The notes under the pieces were generated by a model, which was not told where the DNA came from, searched no databases, and saw only the letters and a program-made list of their open reading frames with translations. From positions 124,001 to 188,000 of the forward strand of contig NZ_CP072426.1 of the NCBI RefSeq assembly GCF_017742995.1: DNA of 64,000 nucleotides, given 5' to 3'. The position numbers and the translations under genes were made by a program. Each line of letters opens with the position of its first letter. Position 1 is the first letter of the stretch. This DNA is from Pseudoalteromonas viridis (GTDB lineage Bacteria; Pseudomonadota; Gammaproteobacteria; Enterobacterales; Alteromonadaceae). This document shows, piece after piece, positions 17,770 through 26,911 of the stretch.

Positions 17770-18079
17770 AGCTAGCTCCCCCAAAAATCAGGCTAAGCAG
17801 GCATACGCCGCCTGTGATAGACAAGGTGCGCTGTCTGGAATAACCCGAGCTAATGGTCACCGTAAACAAACTCAGCATAAACACCACCAACGCCGCCAGC
17901 ATCGACGACACCCAAGGATAGTCCAAACTGAAAGTGACAATACCAAGTAAAAATAAAGACATAGCACTGAACCCGGCCAAAGGCCTGGGTATTGCGCGAG
18001 TGATGATGATTTGCCGGTGACTGCCAAGGTATAAACTCAGTGCAGCCAGCCAAAGCGGGATAATTGCAATAAAACTCAT
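17759..18079 (-). CDS. DUF3325 small membrane protein
   Basis: The 106-residue protein has three to four hydrophobic helices and an LYLGSHRQ segment after the first, as in DUF3325 proteins next to PepSY_TM genes. It is the first gene of the iron-type operon. I chose the ATG at 18079. The in-frame ATG at 18100 and TTG at 18106 lie inside a Fur-like box, so they would put an operator within the coding region. No start has a good Shine-Dalgarno, which leaves the start open. Function unknown. Confidence 0.72.
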   Translation of the reverse strand: MSFIAIIPLWLAALSLYLGSHRQIIITRAIPRPLAGFSAMSLFLLGIVTFSLDYPWVSSMLAALVVFMLSLFTVTISSGYSRQRTLSITGGVCLLSLIFGGASYVA

Positions 18080-18085
18080 ATTTAT

Positions 18086-18104
18086 ACTAATCGTTATCAT
18101 TTGC
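18086..18104 (-). promoter_or_regulatory. Fur-like box upstream of the PepSY operon
   Basis: A 19-bp window matches 12 of 19 positions of the Fur consensus, with an intact TTATCATT half on the plus strand and an ACTAATCG partner. It lies directly before the DUF3325 gene, the first of a gene set usually induced under iron limitation. Binding is inferred. Confidence 0.55.
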
Positions 18105-18356
18105 AATTATGGTACGGTTTTAAACCCAGACATTCAACTACAAAGCACAAAATATAGTCGCTCAACACAGGGATAATACTGCTAATTGCGCTCTTTACCC
18201 ACACCTGCGTTGCGCCCTGGCAACTCCATTAAAGTTTTGTTTCTCTGAATAATTTACACTTGCAACCGGGGCTGCTATGAGATTAGATAAAGCAAAAGCC
18301 GGGTACATGATCCGGTGGCATGCCCACACTGCATAAGCCAAATCAAGGAAACGACG

Positions 18357-18800
18357 ATGAACATTGAGCTAAAGCAAGCCTGCAATACCGACAAGCCCTA
18401 TTTGCTGAATCTGCGTCTGCAAACCATGGTGGAGCATCTCGAGCGCGAAGGGATTTTTCTCAGTGACGAGGCACACCTGTGCCGGCTTGAAGAAGACTAT
18501 GCCAGCTCACATTTACTGATCATCAACAAGGTTACCGTTGGCACACTCAAATTTCGGCTGTTGAACAGGGAAGTGGAGATTATGCAGTTACAAATTGATC
18601 CGCAATTCCAAAAGCAAGGACTTGGTCGCAACACGCTCAGGCATATGTTTGAGCAGTATCCCGACTACTCGTTTTCCCTAACTGTACTTAAACACAACCC
18701 GGCCCGTCATTTGTATTTTGCATTAGGCTTTAGAACCTATGATGAAGACGAGTTTGAATACCATATGCGCAGGCCTGCACAGCACACGCTTATTGCTTAA
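18357..18800 (+). CDS. GNAT family N-acetyltransferase
   Basis: The ATG at 18357 follows AAGGAAACGACG, so the 42-nt in-frame extension upstream is not used. The 147-residue product has the GNAT pattern LQIDPQFQKQGLGRNTLRHMF (acetyl-CoA loop QKQGLG) and a later NPARHLYFALGFRTY motif B. It should be a cytosolic acetyltransferase of unknown substrate. It is convergent with the solute-binding protein gene and overlaps it by 11 nt at the 3' ends. Confidence 0.88.
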   Translation: MNIELKQACNTDKPYLLNLRLQTMVEHLEREGIFLSDEAHLCRLEEDYASSHLLIINKVTVGTLKFRLLNREVEIMQLQIDPQFQKQGLGRNTLRHMFEQYPDYSFSLTVLKHNPARHLYFALGFRTYDEDEFEYHMRRPAQHTLIA

Positions 18801-19599
18801 CTTGTTCAGCTCCGGATAGCAGGCGCTGAAAATGCTGATCTATCAGCGCATCAATAGCAGCCTGATTGCGTATGATGGCCAAATTGAACTGCTGCAAACG
18901 CTTTTCACTCAACAGACCGGGCCTGATCATGTAATGAACGGGGTTTTTGTGCACGGTTAACCGGCTTGCTCTGATATGTGTCTTATAAGGGTCGCGATTA
19001 ATCAAGTAAATGCCGGTGAATAAATCTTCTACCGCATAGTCAACACGCTTTTTAACCAGTAAATCAAAGCGCTCTGTGGCCAGGTTAATGTCAACCACAC
19101 AGTCGGGGCACTGCTGAACAATGCGCGAAAACGCCTCGCCATACACACTGCCCCGATTCACAGCCACGATAGATTTACTCAGAAAACTCAGGGTAGGGTT
19201 TAAAGCGCGCTGAGGGCTCAACGGGTTGCTCTTGTGGCGAAACAACTGCATCACTTCATCACGATAAGGCACACTAAACTCAGAAAATCGCCGCCGCTCC
19301 TGGGTAAAGCTAGCAGCAAAAATAATATCGACTTTGCCTTTTTTGAATTCTTCGAAGGTCCGGCTTGATGAAGGAAATGATACGTAACGCCAACATAAAT
19401 CGGCACTTTTTAGCACCAATTCAAGGATCTCAATATCCAGCCCATGATATTGCTCACCTGAGCGGAACGAATAGGGTGGCCAGTTATCGCTGGCACTGAC
19501 CGTGACGGTTTGTGTACAGGCCTGTGCCTGTGAAACAAATGGGGTAAAGCTCAGTAAACAGATAAGCAAAAAGCGACTGCAATGACGAAAAAAATGCAT
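18790..19599 (-). CDS. Periplasmic solute-binding protein (SBP_bac_3-like)
   Basis: The ATG at 19599 follows AAGGTGAG at good spacing; the upstream extension to 19641 is unlikely. The 269-residue product has a signal peptide ending near AQA-CT. Its type II binding fold shows SDNWPPYSFRSGEQYHGLDIEIL near the start, VDIIFAASFTQERRRFSEFS, and a KRVDYAVEDLFTGIYLI segment. Two internal Cys in QQCPDC may form a disulfide. No ABC permease or ATPase lies nearby, so it is an orphan receptor of the kind common in these bacteria. Ligand unknown. Confidence 0.83.
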   Translation of the reverse strand: MHFFRHCSRFLLICLLSFTPFVSQAQACTQTVTVSASDNWPPYSFRSGEQYHGLDIEILELVLKSADLCWRYVSFPSSSRTFEEFKKGKVDIIFAASFTQERRRFSEFSVPYRDEVMQLFRHKSNPLSPQRALNPTLSFLSKSIVAVNRGSVYGEAFSRIVQQCPDCVVDINLATERFDLLVKKRVDYAVEDLFTGIYLINRDPYKTHIRASRLTVHKNPVHYMIRPGLLSEKRLQQFNLAIIRNQAAIDALIDQHFQRLLSGAEQVKQ

Positions 19600-19805
19600 T
19601 TTACTCACCTTATAAATGTTCACCTGTTTACACCTTAGCACGCGCTTTGAGCAACAAAGTTACATAATCACACTTTACCCTAAAAATAACAACAACCCAA
19701 TGATTACTAAGACTTTTGAACAAAACCTTTTAAAGGTACAATGACAGCAAAGTAGCGTAGCCCAGTTACTTTTCGGAATCTCAATTGTAAAACAAAGGAA
19801 AAATA

Positions 19806-20417
19806 ATGAAAAAGCTCATTGCCAGCGCAATTGTGGCGCTCACGCTCAGTGGATGTACATCCGTTAACATCACCAGTTATGTTGACCCTAAGTTTAGTTC
19901 TGTCAAATACGCCAGTGTTCTGGTAGATGCTAACCTGCAAGACTTCGCCATGAAATCAACCTTGGAGACAGCAGTATGTGACCAATTTGCTAAAAAGTTC
20001 AATGAAGTCACTTGCCTGAAAGCTACAGACCACTTCCCGCCAACACGCCAATACACACAGCAAGAGTGGCGCACTCAATTTGAAGGCTCAGGCGCACAAG
20101 CCAGATTACAGATAGAGCTACTATCCGAGGAAAAAACGGCCGTAACCAGCACCACAGTGAGTACCTCGCCGCTTGGTTATAATCGCTTCAACTCGAACAC
20201 AACCACGAATATTGAAAACAAGTTTCAAATTACCATGATTGATAAGGGCGATCAGGCCGTTGCAATGACGGCAACTGGTGTACTTAAAGCGCAGGAAACG
20301 ATTTTTGCCGGAAACGAAGCCTATATGCGCGCTCTGGCAAAGGAGCTCACTAAAGAGCTCGCTAAAAAGCAGTTGATTGAAACACGCCAGGCGAGTGCCG
20401 GCAAATCAGGGTTATAA
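19806..20417 (+). CDS. Predicted lipoprotein of unknown function
   Basis: The 203-residue product has a lipoprotein signal peptide with the lipobox LTLSGC, lipidated Cys at residue 17. The mature part resembles small envelope lipoproteins of the DUF4136 type in layout (YVDPKFSSVKYASVLVDAN; a long beta-rich middle; a Lys-rich helical C-terminus). I cannot place it firmly in a family. AAAGGAAAAATA precedes the ATG. Its 3' end overlaps the convergent synthetase gene by 6 nt, so no terminator separates them. Confidence 0.72.
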   Translation: MKKLIASAIVALTLSGCTSVNITSYVDPKFSSVKYASVLVDANLQDFAMKSTLETAVCDQFAKKFNEVTCLKATDHFPPTRQYTQQEWRTQFEGSGAQARLQIELLSEEKTAVTSTTVSTSPLGYNRFNSNTTTNIENKFQITMIDKGDQAVAMTATGVLKAQETIFAGNEAYMRALAKELTKELAKKQLIETRQASAGKSGL

Positions 20418-23400
20418 ACAGCCAATCTGTTTAACAGCCCTGTTTATATGCGACCCGAGCGCATTGAGCCAGCATTGATCCACAATGCTGGCATCACTGC
20501 AAAGCTCAACCATCAGGCCAGCTTCTTGAGAGCGAACAAAGCGGATCTGCAACCAGTGATAGCGCTGTTCAAAAGCAAATACCTGCTCGTCTGTCAGCCA
20601 GTTTTGCCCGTTCAAACCAAACCCTGGCTGAGCAAACAATTGCTGTTCGGGTACTTCACTCAGATCCGCAAAAGCGACGGATATTCTGGGCGCCTGGGTT
20701 TGAGCAAGCGCTTTAAACGCCTGATCTTTACTAAACATACTGAGCCAGCCATAGCTATGTCCACCCACAGGATATCTGGCTAAATCCGCTTGTGTTTGCG
20801 CAAGCTGTGCATCGGACTGCGCACCACTGTGCAACAGCAGCGGCGCACTGTGAGCAAACCAGCCTACCGCCTGACCAACCTCCACCGAGATCTCACACTC
20901 GCTGTTTGTGAAAGGTTGTCTGCCATTATTTTCCAGCGCAACCGTCACAGCACTGTCACCGCTGCACTGAGCGTAACTACTTGCCAGAGCAGCCAACAGT
21001 AAAGCTTGCAGTGATAAGCCCTGGGACGCCAGGCGCGGTAATAACGTGGCCAGTTGCGCAGCGCTGGCTAACTGCATCTGACTATGGACCAGCTTTTTGC
21101 TGTTTAGCACCGCCAGTTTACGCTCCGCCTCCTGACAAAATGCCCCACGGGTGTTCAGCGCATCCCGCCAGTAGTTCAGGTCGGCATCAAAGTGACCGGC
21201 CATGACCGCGTTATGGCATTGTCGTTGCCAGTGCAGCAGAGCCCAGTCTCTATGCCTGTCGAACTGCTGAGGAGCGCTGAGCAAGCTTTCCAGGTCACTA
21301 CTGAGCACCTGCAAGCTGATATCATCAACTAGCAAATGGCTTATCCCTATCGCGACTATATGACCGTAGCGGCTGCGATAACTGGCGATGGTTACTAATT
21401 GCTCTGACAATGAAGCCCCATCAAGACAAGATTTAAATGCGTCCTGGGCTTGCTGTTTAAAATCCGCAAAGCTGGCAACGCTTAACTCAGCACTCAGGTG
21501 TAAAGCCCCTTTACTGATCTGCTGCGTCATCTGCCCGGGATTAAAACGAAGCCGCAAAGCGGGGTATTTAAGCAGTAAAATACGCGCAACCTGATGAACT
21601 TTCTCGCAGCTCAGCTGTTGTTGAGTGAACAACATAGTGCACACTTGCCAGCGCGCTATCCCCTGGATATGGATCATCGCCAGCTTGTTTGGTAGTGCAT
21701 AGTTAAGCAACTCTTGCTCAAAGCCTAACGTCGCTTTAGCGCAAGGCGGTGCTAACTGAGAAATCGGTATGTCACTGAGTAACTGACTTAACGACACCGC
21801 CCAGCCGTGTTGCCTGGCACGGGTTTGCAGCATCAATGCCTTTAAAGAATCCCCGCCTTGCGATTTATACCCTTTGTCACGGTCCAGCTCGGCCAGCGGC
21901 ACATTCAGGCTCTTTGCAATTAGCCCAGGCAATGTCGCCACCCGCTCGAATTCTGCCAGCCTTAGTTCGGCAACGCGCTTTAACGCTGGTTTATCAATTT
22001 TACCTATGGCCGTGGTTGGCAGTTGAGTGTAGTAAAAAAACTGCGCAGGCAACATATAAGCGGGTAGCGCTTCGCTGAGCATTTTGCGCAGCGCACTGGT
22101 ATCTGCATCATTCAGATCACCGGCAATGAAGGCTATCAACTGGTTGCCCGTGCACAATACGGCCGAGCTGTGAATGCCCGAGTACTGATCTAATACCGCT
22201 TCAATCCCCTCCAGTTCAATCCGATGGCCCAGCAGGTTAACCTGATTGTCCAGCCGCCCGAGATAGGTGATCAGCCCCTGCTCATCACGGCGCACCAAAT
22301 CGCCACTGCGATAAAAGCGTTGCACTTTGCCAAGGCGTTCCATGGCAATAAACCGCTGGGCTGTTTTTTGTGGCTCGGCCAAATATTCCAATGCCAGGCC
22401 CTCGCCCCCGATCAGCAGCTCGCCCTGTCTAGCCGGTCTGCCCTGCTCGTCTACAATCAGTAAAATGCTGCCTGCCGAGGGTCTGCCAATAGGCACCCGG
22501 CTGCGTTTTAAATCGGCCCGGGTCACCTGGTGCAAGCAGGAGGTCACTGTGGCCTCGGATGGACCATATTCGTTATATAGCGCAATGCGTTCAAACAAGT
22601 TTAGCCTGTCCCAGTGACGCACTATGTTATGACTGAACTCCTCTCCTCCGAGAATAACAGTATTCAAATGCATGCTCGCAAGCCAGTCAGCGGCCTGTAT
22701 GTCTGCTAAAAAGTTGGCCAGCAAACTGGGCGGTACATCAATATGGGTGATGGTTTTAGAGATACAAACCTTGGCAAACTCGGCCGGATCCAGCACAGTG
22801 CGCTGTGTAAAACACACGCATGCCCCGGCAGACAAAAACATCAATACTTGCTGCAAAAAGGCGTCTGTTGAGCTGGATAAAATGCATAAGGCACGATTGC
22901 CCGGTAGCAACTGATACTGTTGTCGTGCAGCCTGAACTTGCATAGCCAGGCTATGACGAGCAATCGCAATGCCCTTTGGCTGGCCTGTGCTGCCAGAGGT
23001 ATACACATGATAAGCAACGCGCTGCTGCTCTGCCTCCAGGCTGGTTGACGATAGCCCGCTCAATGACACAACTGCAGGATGCGAAACACCCGCCAAATCG
23101 ACATGGCAGCCAGTCTCTGTCAGTTGTGGGTCGACCTTGCTGTACAACACTACACGCGCCTGGCTGCGTGCCAGCATATGTTGCATGCGTGCCACCGGAA
23201 AGTGCACATCTAGGCACACAAAGGGGCAGCCAAGTGACAACGCCGTTAATATCCCCACCACATTCAGGCGCGGATCATCGCCGTATATGGCAATACAGTC
23301 GCCGGGCTCATGGCCTGAATCGCGCAACTGCGCCACACAACAGGCAACCAGAGCACTCAGCTCGCCATAGGTGAATGTCCAGTCATCGCCTTCGAGTGCC

Positions 23401-23462
23401 ACGGTCTGGGCGGGCTGGCTCAAGATATTGGCGACCATATTGGCCACCGTAGCTTGCGTCAT
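20412..23462 (-). CDS. Nonribosomal peptide synthetase, adenylation-thiolation-condensation
   Basis: The ATG at 23462 overlaps the previous stop as ATGA and gives 1016 residues. An adenylation domain spans about 10-510: A3 YTSGSTGQPKG near 154-164, A5 NEYGPSE, RSGDL, GRLDNQV and the A10 lysine in IGKIDK near 488. The position equivalent to Asp235 is Asp (STDAF), consistent with an alpha-amino acid. A carrier domain follows with GGDSL (Ser about 539). The last ~430 residues are condensation-like with SHLLVDD near 708-714, a variant of HHxxxDG that keeps the second His. There is no starter condensation or thioesterase domain. It may load one amino acid and pass it to an amine acceptor. Final gene of an eight-gene operon. 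Confidence 0.92.
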   Translation of the reverse strand: MTQATVANMVANILSQPAQTVALEGDDWTFTYGELSALVACCVAQLRDSGHEPGDCIAIYGDDPRLNVVGILTALSLGCPFVCLDVHFPVARMQHMLARSQARVVLYSKVDPQLTETGCHVDLAGVSHPAVVSLSGLSSTSLEAEQQRVAYHVYTSGSTGQPKGIAIARHSLAMQVQAARQQYQLLPGNRALCILSSSTDAFLQQVLMFLSAGACVCFTQRTVLDPAEFAKVCISKTITHIDVPPSLLANFLADIQAADWLASMHLNTVILGGEEFSHNIVRHWDRLNLFERIALYNEYGPSEATVTSCLHQVTRADLKRSRVPIGRPSAGSILLIVDEQGRPARQGELLIGGEGLALEYLAEPQKTAQRFIAMERLGKVQRFYRSGDLVRRDEQGLITYLGRLDNQVNLLGHRIELEGIEAVLDQYSGIHSSAVLCTGNQLIAFIAGDLNDADTSALRKMLSEALPAYMLPAQFFYYTQLPTTAIGKIDKPALKRVAELRLAEFERVATLPGLIAKSLNVPLAELDRDKGYKSQGGDSLKALMLQTRARQHGWAVSLSQLLSDIPISQLAPPCAKATLGFEQELLNYALPNKLAMIHIQGIARWQVCTMLFTQQQLSCEKVHQVARILLLKYPALRLRFNPGQMTQQISKGALHLSAELSVASFADFKQQAQDAFKSCLDGASLSEQLVTIASYRSRYGHIVAIGISHLLVDDISLQVLSSDLESLLSAPQQFDRHRDWALLHWQRQCHNAVMAGHFDADLNYWRDALNTRGAFCQEAERKLAVLNSKKLVHSQMQLASAAQLATLLPRLASQGLSLQALLLAALASSYAQCSGDSAVTVALENNGRQPFTNSECEISVEVGQAVGWFAHSAPLLLHSGAQSDAQLAQTQADLARYPVGGHSYGWLSMFSKDQAFKALAQTQAPRISVAFADLSEVPEQQLFAQPGFGLNGQNWLTDEQVFAFEQRYHWLQIRFVRSQEAGLMVELCSDASIVDQCWLNALGSHINRAVKQIGCL

Positions 23463-24178
23463 GCCGACTCCTTGTGTAATGAAAGCCCGGTAAACCCATT
23501 CACGCCCACCAGCATATTGCACCAATGGGTAAGCTCCTGGCCTTGCATCCAGGGCTCATCGTTATCAAAGGTGTACTTACGGGTAAACGCAAGACCAGGG
23601 CGACTGTGTTCAACCAGCCCGTCATGAAAGGTCGCCACCAGCAGGCCAACTCTGGCGTTGGGGCACAACTGCTCAAGCGTGGTTTTTAATGTCAGCGTAT
23701 TTGCCAAAATCTCATCGGGTGTTTCAAACTGCCAGTCTTCATTTTCTTCCAGGGCTACACTCAAAAAGAACAACACACTGTCGAGTTCCGCCAGCTCAGA
23801 AAAGAAACGCGTGCAAATGCCGTCGAACTTTTCCCGAAATGCCGGGTACTCGCGCACCAGATCATGGTTTTCAACCGCAAAGTCGTGGGCAGACAGATAA
23901 CCCGCAGCGCGATCGGCGTACTTGCGATACTCCTTGCAATCAGGCTCATACGGTTCCAGATTTTTAAGCAGCAGTACCTCTTTACACCGCGTTTGCAGTG
24001 CCTGGTTAAGGTCTGCCACCGAACGGCCGCCTATCCAGTCAAAAGGCCCACGCCGACAGCCCAGTTCCAGCTGCCGGGTCAAGTGACGGGGCCGACAATC
24101 CATGCCCAGGCTGTACACCCGGCGATAGTTTCCTGCGATAAACGGGTTGCCGGTTTGAGCTGTAAATTGCTTGCTCAT
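23459..24178 (-). CDS. DUF1796 family putative papain-like peptidase
   Basis: The 239-residue product carries the DUF1796 signature near its N-terminus: YSLGMDCRPRHLTRQL, with a conserved Cys at about residue 28, followed by a RGPFDWIGG block. It has a later ATFHDGLVEHSRPG segment supplying a His. The family is predicted to be papain-like cysteine peptidases or transferases, but few members are characterised. No signal peptide is present. It overlaps both neighbours by ATGA, which ties it to the glycosyltransferase before it and the synthetase after it. A role in releasing or transferring the carrier-bound product is possible but is inference. Confidence 0.75.
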   Translation of the reverse strand: MSKQFTAQTGNPFIAGNYRRVYSLGMDCRPRHLTRQLELGCRRGPFDWIGGRSVADLNQALQTRCKEVLLLKNLEPYEPDCKEYRKYADRAAGYLSAHDFAVENHDLVREYPAFREKFDGICTRFFSELAELDSVLFFLSVALEENEDWQFETPDEILANTLTLKTTLEQLCPNARVGLLVATFHDGLVEHSRPGLAFTRKYTFDNDEPWMQGQELTHWCNMLVGVNGFTGLSLHKESA

Positions 24179-25278
24179 GCGTATGCTCCTTTGCCTTGTA
24201 ATTTATTCAGACAGACTCGGCCAATCACCCGCCACCAGGTTGGCACTTCCAGCAGCACACGGGCAAACGGGATCAGACACAGTTTAAGTTTGTGGTTGGA
24301 TATAGTGCGAAACTCATCGCGGGCTTTGCTGTACAACCAGAAGGTTTCAACAAAACCCAGCGCCGTCCACGCCAGCACCAGCGCCACACCGACAGTACTG
24401 CTAATCAAAAACGCCATCAGCAACAGCAGCGGCATTAATAAAAAGATGCTCACAGAGATCATGTCGATGCGGTGGCGCAATCCTAGTACGGTTTTCTCCG
24501 CCATCTGATTGCGATAAAACGCCGCTTTATGCAGCGCCACTTCGACAAACCCCTGCGACCAGCGGCGGCGCTGCTGCAACAGGGCACGGAAGGTTTGTGG
24601 CGGCTGGGTCAGCGCTTGTATTTGCGGCGCGTAAAACACGGTGTAACCCAGCTCCAGACCCAGCAAACAGGTCTCTCTGTCTTCACCACTGCGCAGCCCG
24701 CTATGGCGAGACAGCAGCGCCTCTATAATTGGCCGTTTATATAGACAGCCCGCGCCGGGCATGATGGGCACACTGCCCTCATTCTTGCTGAACTGATAAC
24801 TGGCTCGCTCCAGCGCATATTCCAGCATCTGAAACTGCACTGCGGGTGTATTACCTTCTGTGGGACGCATGCTGAAATAACATCCCATAGAAGCCGAGTC
24901 TGCCGCCAACTTATCATGTACCTCAGGCAGGTTATCCAGACCCTGAAGCTCAGTATCAAAGTCGGTAAAAATAATATACTGATGCGGCAACGCTTTGATT
25001 TGGGTATAGAGCGCCCCTATCTTTTGGCCATTAGGCGTTACTGTGCTGAGGCTAAGATGGGTCAGCTTTTCAGTATCCGCCGCAAAAGGCTGATCGGTAG
25101 AGCCATCATCAATCAGGATAATATCCAGCTCAGGATGGCGCGCTGCCAGTCCATCAAAATAAGCCAGTCGCTCGGCAAAGTGTGTTCTATCGCCCGCTTC
25201 GTTATAAAAAGGCACTAAAACTGCCGTCGTTTGAGTGGTTACCCGCTGTGCCAGCCAGGTTAACTGATAATCTTTCAT
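24175..25278 (-). CDS. Membrane glycosyltransferase family 2, processive type
   Basis: The ATG at 25278 follows AAGGAGCG and gives 367 residues. The GT-A domain shows LVPFYNEAGD, IDDGSTD, a TDFDTE DxD motif, GEDRETCLLGLELGY and QQRRRWSQGF, a QxxRW motif typical of processive synthases such as NodC or cellulose synthase. Two or three C-terminal membrane helices follow (about 265-320). It likely adds or polymerises a sugar at the inner membrane. It lies 10 nt after the ABC exporter and overlaps the DUF1796 gene by ATGA. The sugar donor is not evident. Confidence 0.87.
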   Translation of the reverse strand: MKDYQLTWLAQRVTTQTTAVLVPFYNEAGDRTHFAERLAYFDGLAARHPELDIILIDDGSTDQPFAADTEKLTHLSLSTVTPNGQKIGALYTQIKALPHQYIIFTDFDTELQGLDNLPEVHDKLAADSASMGCYFSMRPTEGNTPAVQFQMLEYALERASYQFSKNEGSVPIMPGAGCLYKRPIIEALLSRHSGLRSGEDRETCLLGLELGYTVFYAPQIQALTQPPQTFRALLQQRRRWSQGFVEVALHKAAFYRNQMAEKTVLGLRHRIDMISVSIFLLMPLLLLMAFLISSTVGVALVLAWTALGFVETFWLYSKARDEFRTISNHKLKLCLIPFARVLLEVPTWWRVIGRVCLNKLQGKGAYA

Positions 25279-25288
25279 CGCACGCTCC

Positions 25289-26911
25289 TTAGTGAGATTT
25301 GACCAGCGACAGCGGCTGTACCGGATAAGGGTGAAGCTGACCATCACGCATCAGGTAATGGCTGTCACAACAATCAAAGTAAGCCTCGTCATGGGTGATC
25401 ACGAATAAGGTTTTACCCATTTCTTTGAGTGTGGGTAACCACTGACGATAAAACACCTGACGGCTTTGCGGGTCGATATTGGCGGCAAACTCATCCAGCA
25501 CTAGGATGGGCCGCTCTTCCATCAGCGCCTGCACCATGGCCAGGCGTTTGAGCTGGCCCGTCGACAATCGGGTATTGGTAAAACGACCGTCGCGAAACTG
25601 CACTTTGTCACTCAGCGCAAGTTTGTCCAGCCATTGATTGACTTGCGCCTCGCCCATCGGCTGACCATAACGATTAGCAAAGACCACACTGTCGGCCGAA
25701 ATACCGGCAAAAAGCTGGCGATAAGCGAGTAGCTGAGCCGCCTCAAGCGGACGATTATCAAGCCAGACTTGACCGCTTTGTGGTGCATATAATCCACTCA
25801 GCAACCGCATAAAGGTGGTTTTACCGGAGCCATTGCCGCCGGAGATAAACACGATATCGCCAGGGTTCACTTCAAGATTAATGGGCCCGACCGTAAACCC
25901 TTGGTCATATTCAAACATCAACTTTTGCAGCGTCAGCTGCTGTGTAAACGACACCGCTGATGACGCAATGCCCTGCTCCCCGGCCTCGCTGGCCAGTTGT
26001 TTGATTTCGGCCAGCTTGTGTTGCGACACCTGTAGCTGGCTGAGCACCCGAAATAACTCCATGCTGCTGTGAAACGGGCTCACCATAAACAAAGTGATGA
26101 TCACAAAGCTAATACTCTGCTGAGGCGACAAGGCAAACCACAACGGCGCAACAAATACCGCAACAGCCGCCAATAGATAAAGCGCCGCCATCAGCATCAG
26201 CTGATTATGGGCAAAGCGACATTCGGCCATGGTTTTGTTGTGCTGAACGGCGTTGGCATCGCGACTCAGGTGCTCCTCATACAGGCTGTCATTGCGCAGC
26301 GCGTTTTGTTTCACTTCGCGGATCCCCATCAGCAGGTCGTGCAGATGAGTAAAAAAGCTGTCTTCGGCTTCTCTTGCGCGCTCATACCCCTGATGAATGC
26401 GCCCGAAGCGTAAACAATAGGCCGTTACTGCCAGCGCTATCAGCCCCAGCGCCAGTAATGCGCCCAAAGGAGCAATCACAAACATGTAAATCAGTGCCGC
26501 AATCACGGTGAACAAGTGGCCCACACTCAGCGCGACGAACTGATTCAGCTGGCTGAGTGTGTTGGCATCATACGCGATCGCCGAGAGGATCCGCTCCTGG
26601 CCAAACTGCTCTATCATCTGTAACCGGGCATGGCGCACCGCATCGAGAATATCCAGCCGCACGGCCTTAATGGTGGTTTCGGTCAGCCGGATCACGCTGC
26701 GCTGAAAAACCAGCTGCACCACCACAAAGCCAACAAATGCCACTGAGAACCACACAGCCCCCTGAACCAGATTGGCCGGATTGCTGCTATCCAGTTGCAG
26801 TGCCATAGTGAAAGTGTGCAAGATCAAAATAGTGGTGCAGGCGCTTAAGCTACTCAATAAAACCAGTTTGAGCGACAGCACCTGCCACAGGGCTCGGCAT
26901 TTTTCTATCAT
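25289..26911 (-). CDS. ABC exporter, cyclic-peptide transporter type
   Basis: The 540-residue half-transporter has about six membrane helices in residues 15-310 and one ATPase domain. The ATPase has Walker A GGNGSGKT (358-365), signature LSTGQLK (449-455), Walker B ILVLDE (469-474) and H-loop FVITHDE (His507). Length and layout resemble the SyrD/PvdE group that exports cyclic peptides and siderophore precursors. It overlaps the preceding glycosyltransferase by ATGA and precedes the membrane glycosyltransferase. It is the obvious exporter for the product of this operon, and the peptide-type family supports a peptidic component. Confidence 0.9.
   Translation of the reverse strand: MIEKCRALWQVLSLKLVLLSSLSACTTILILHTFTMALQLDSSNPANLVQGAVWFSVAFVGFVVVQLVFQRSVIRLTETTIKAVRLDILDAVRHARLQMIEQFGQERILSAIAYDANTLSQLNQFVALSVGHLFTVIAALIYMFVIAPLGALLALGLIALAVTAYCLRFGRIHQGYERAREAEDSFFTHLHDLLMGIREVKQNALRNDSLYEEHLSRDANAVQHNKTMAECRFAHNQLMLMAALYLLAAVAVFVAPLWFALSPQQSISFVIITLFMVSPFHSSMELFRVLSQLQVSQHKLAEIKQLASEAGEQGIASSAVSFTQQLTLQKLMFEYDQGFTVGPINLEVNPGDIVFISGGNGSGKTTFMRLLSGLYAPQSGQVWLDNRPLEAAQLLAYRQLFAGISADSVVFANRYGQPMGEAQVNQWLDKLALSDKVQFRDGRFTNTRLSTGQLKRLAMVQALMEERPILVLDEFAANIDPQSRQVFYRQWLPTLKEMGKTLFVITHDEAYFDCCDSHYLMRDGQLHPYPVQPLSLVKSH

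Noticed and set aside
23864..24508. 214-codon plus-strand ORF across two genes of the biosynthetic operon
   Set aside because: It spans the junction of two well-supported minus-strand genes with an ATGA overlap and has no family features.
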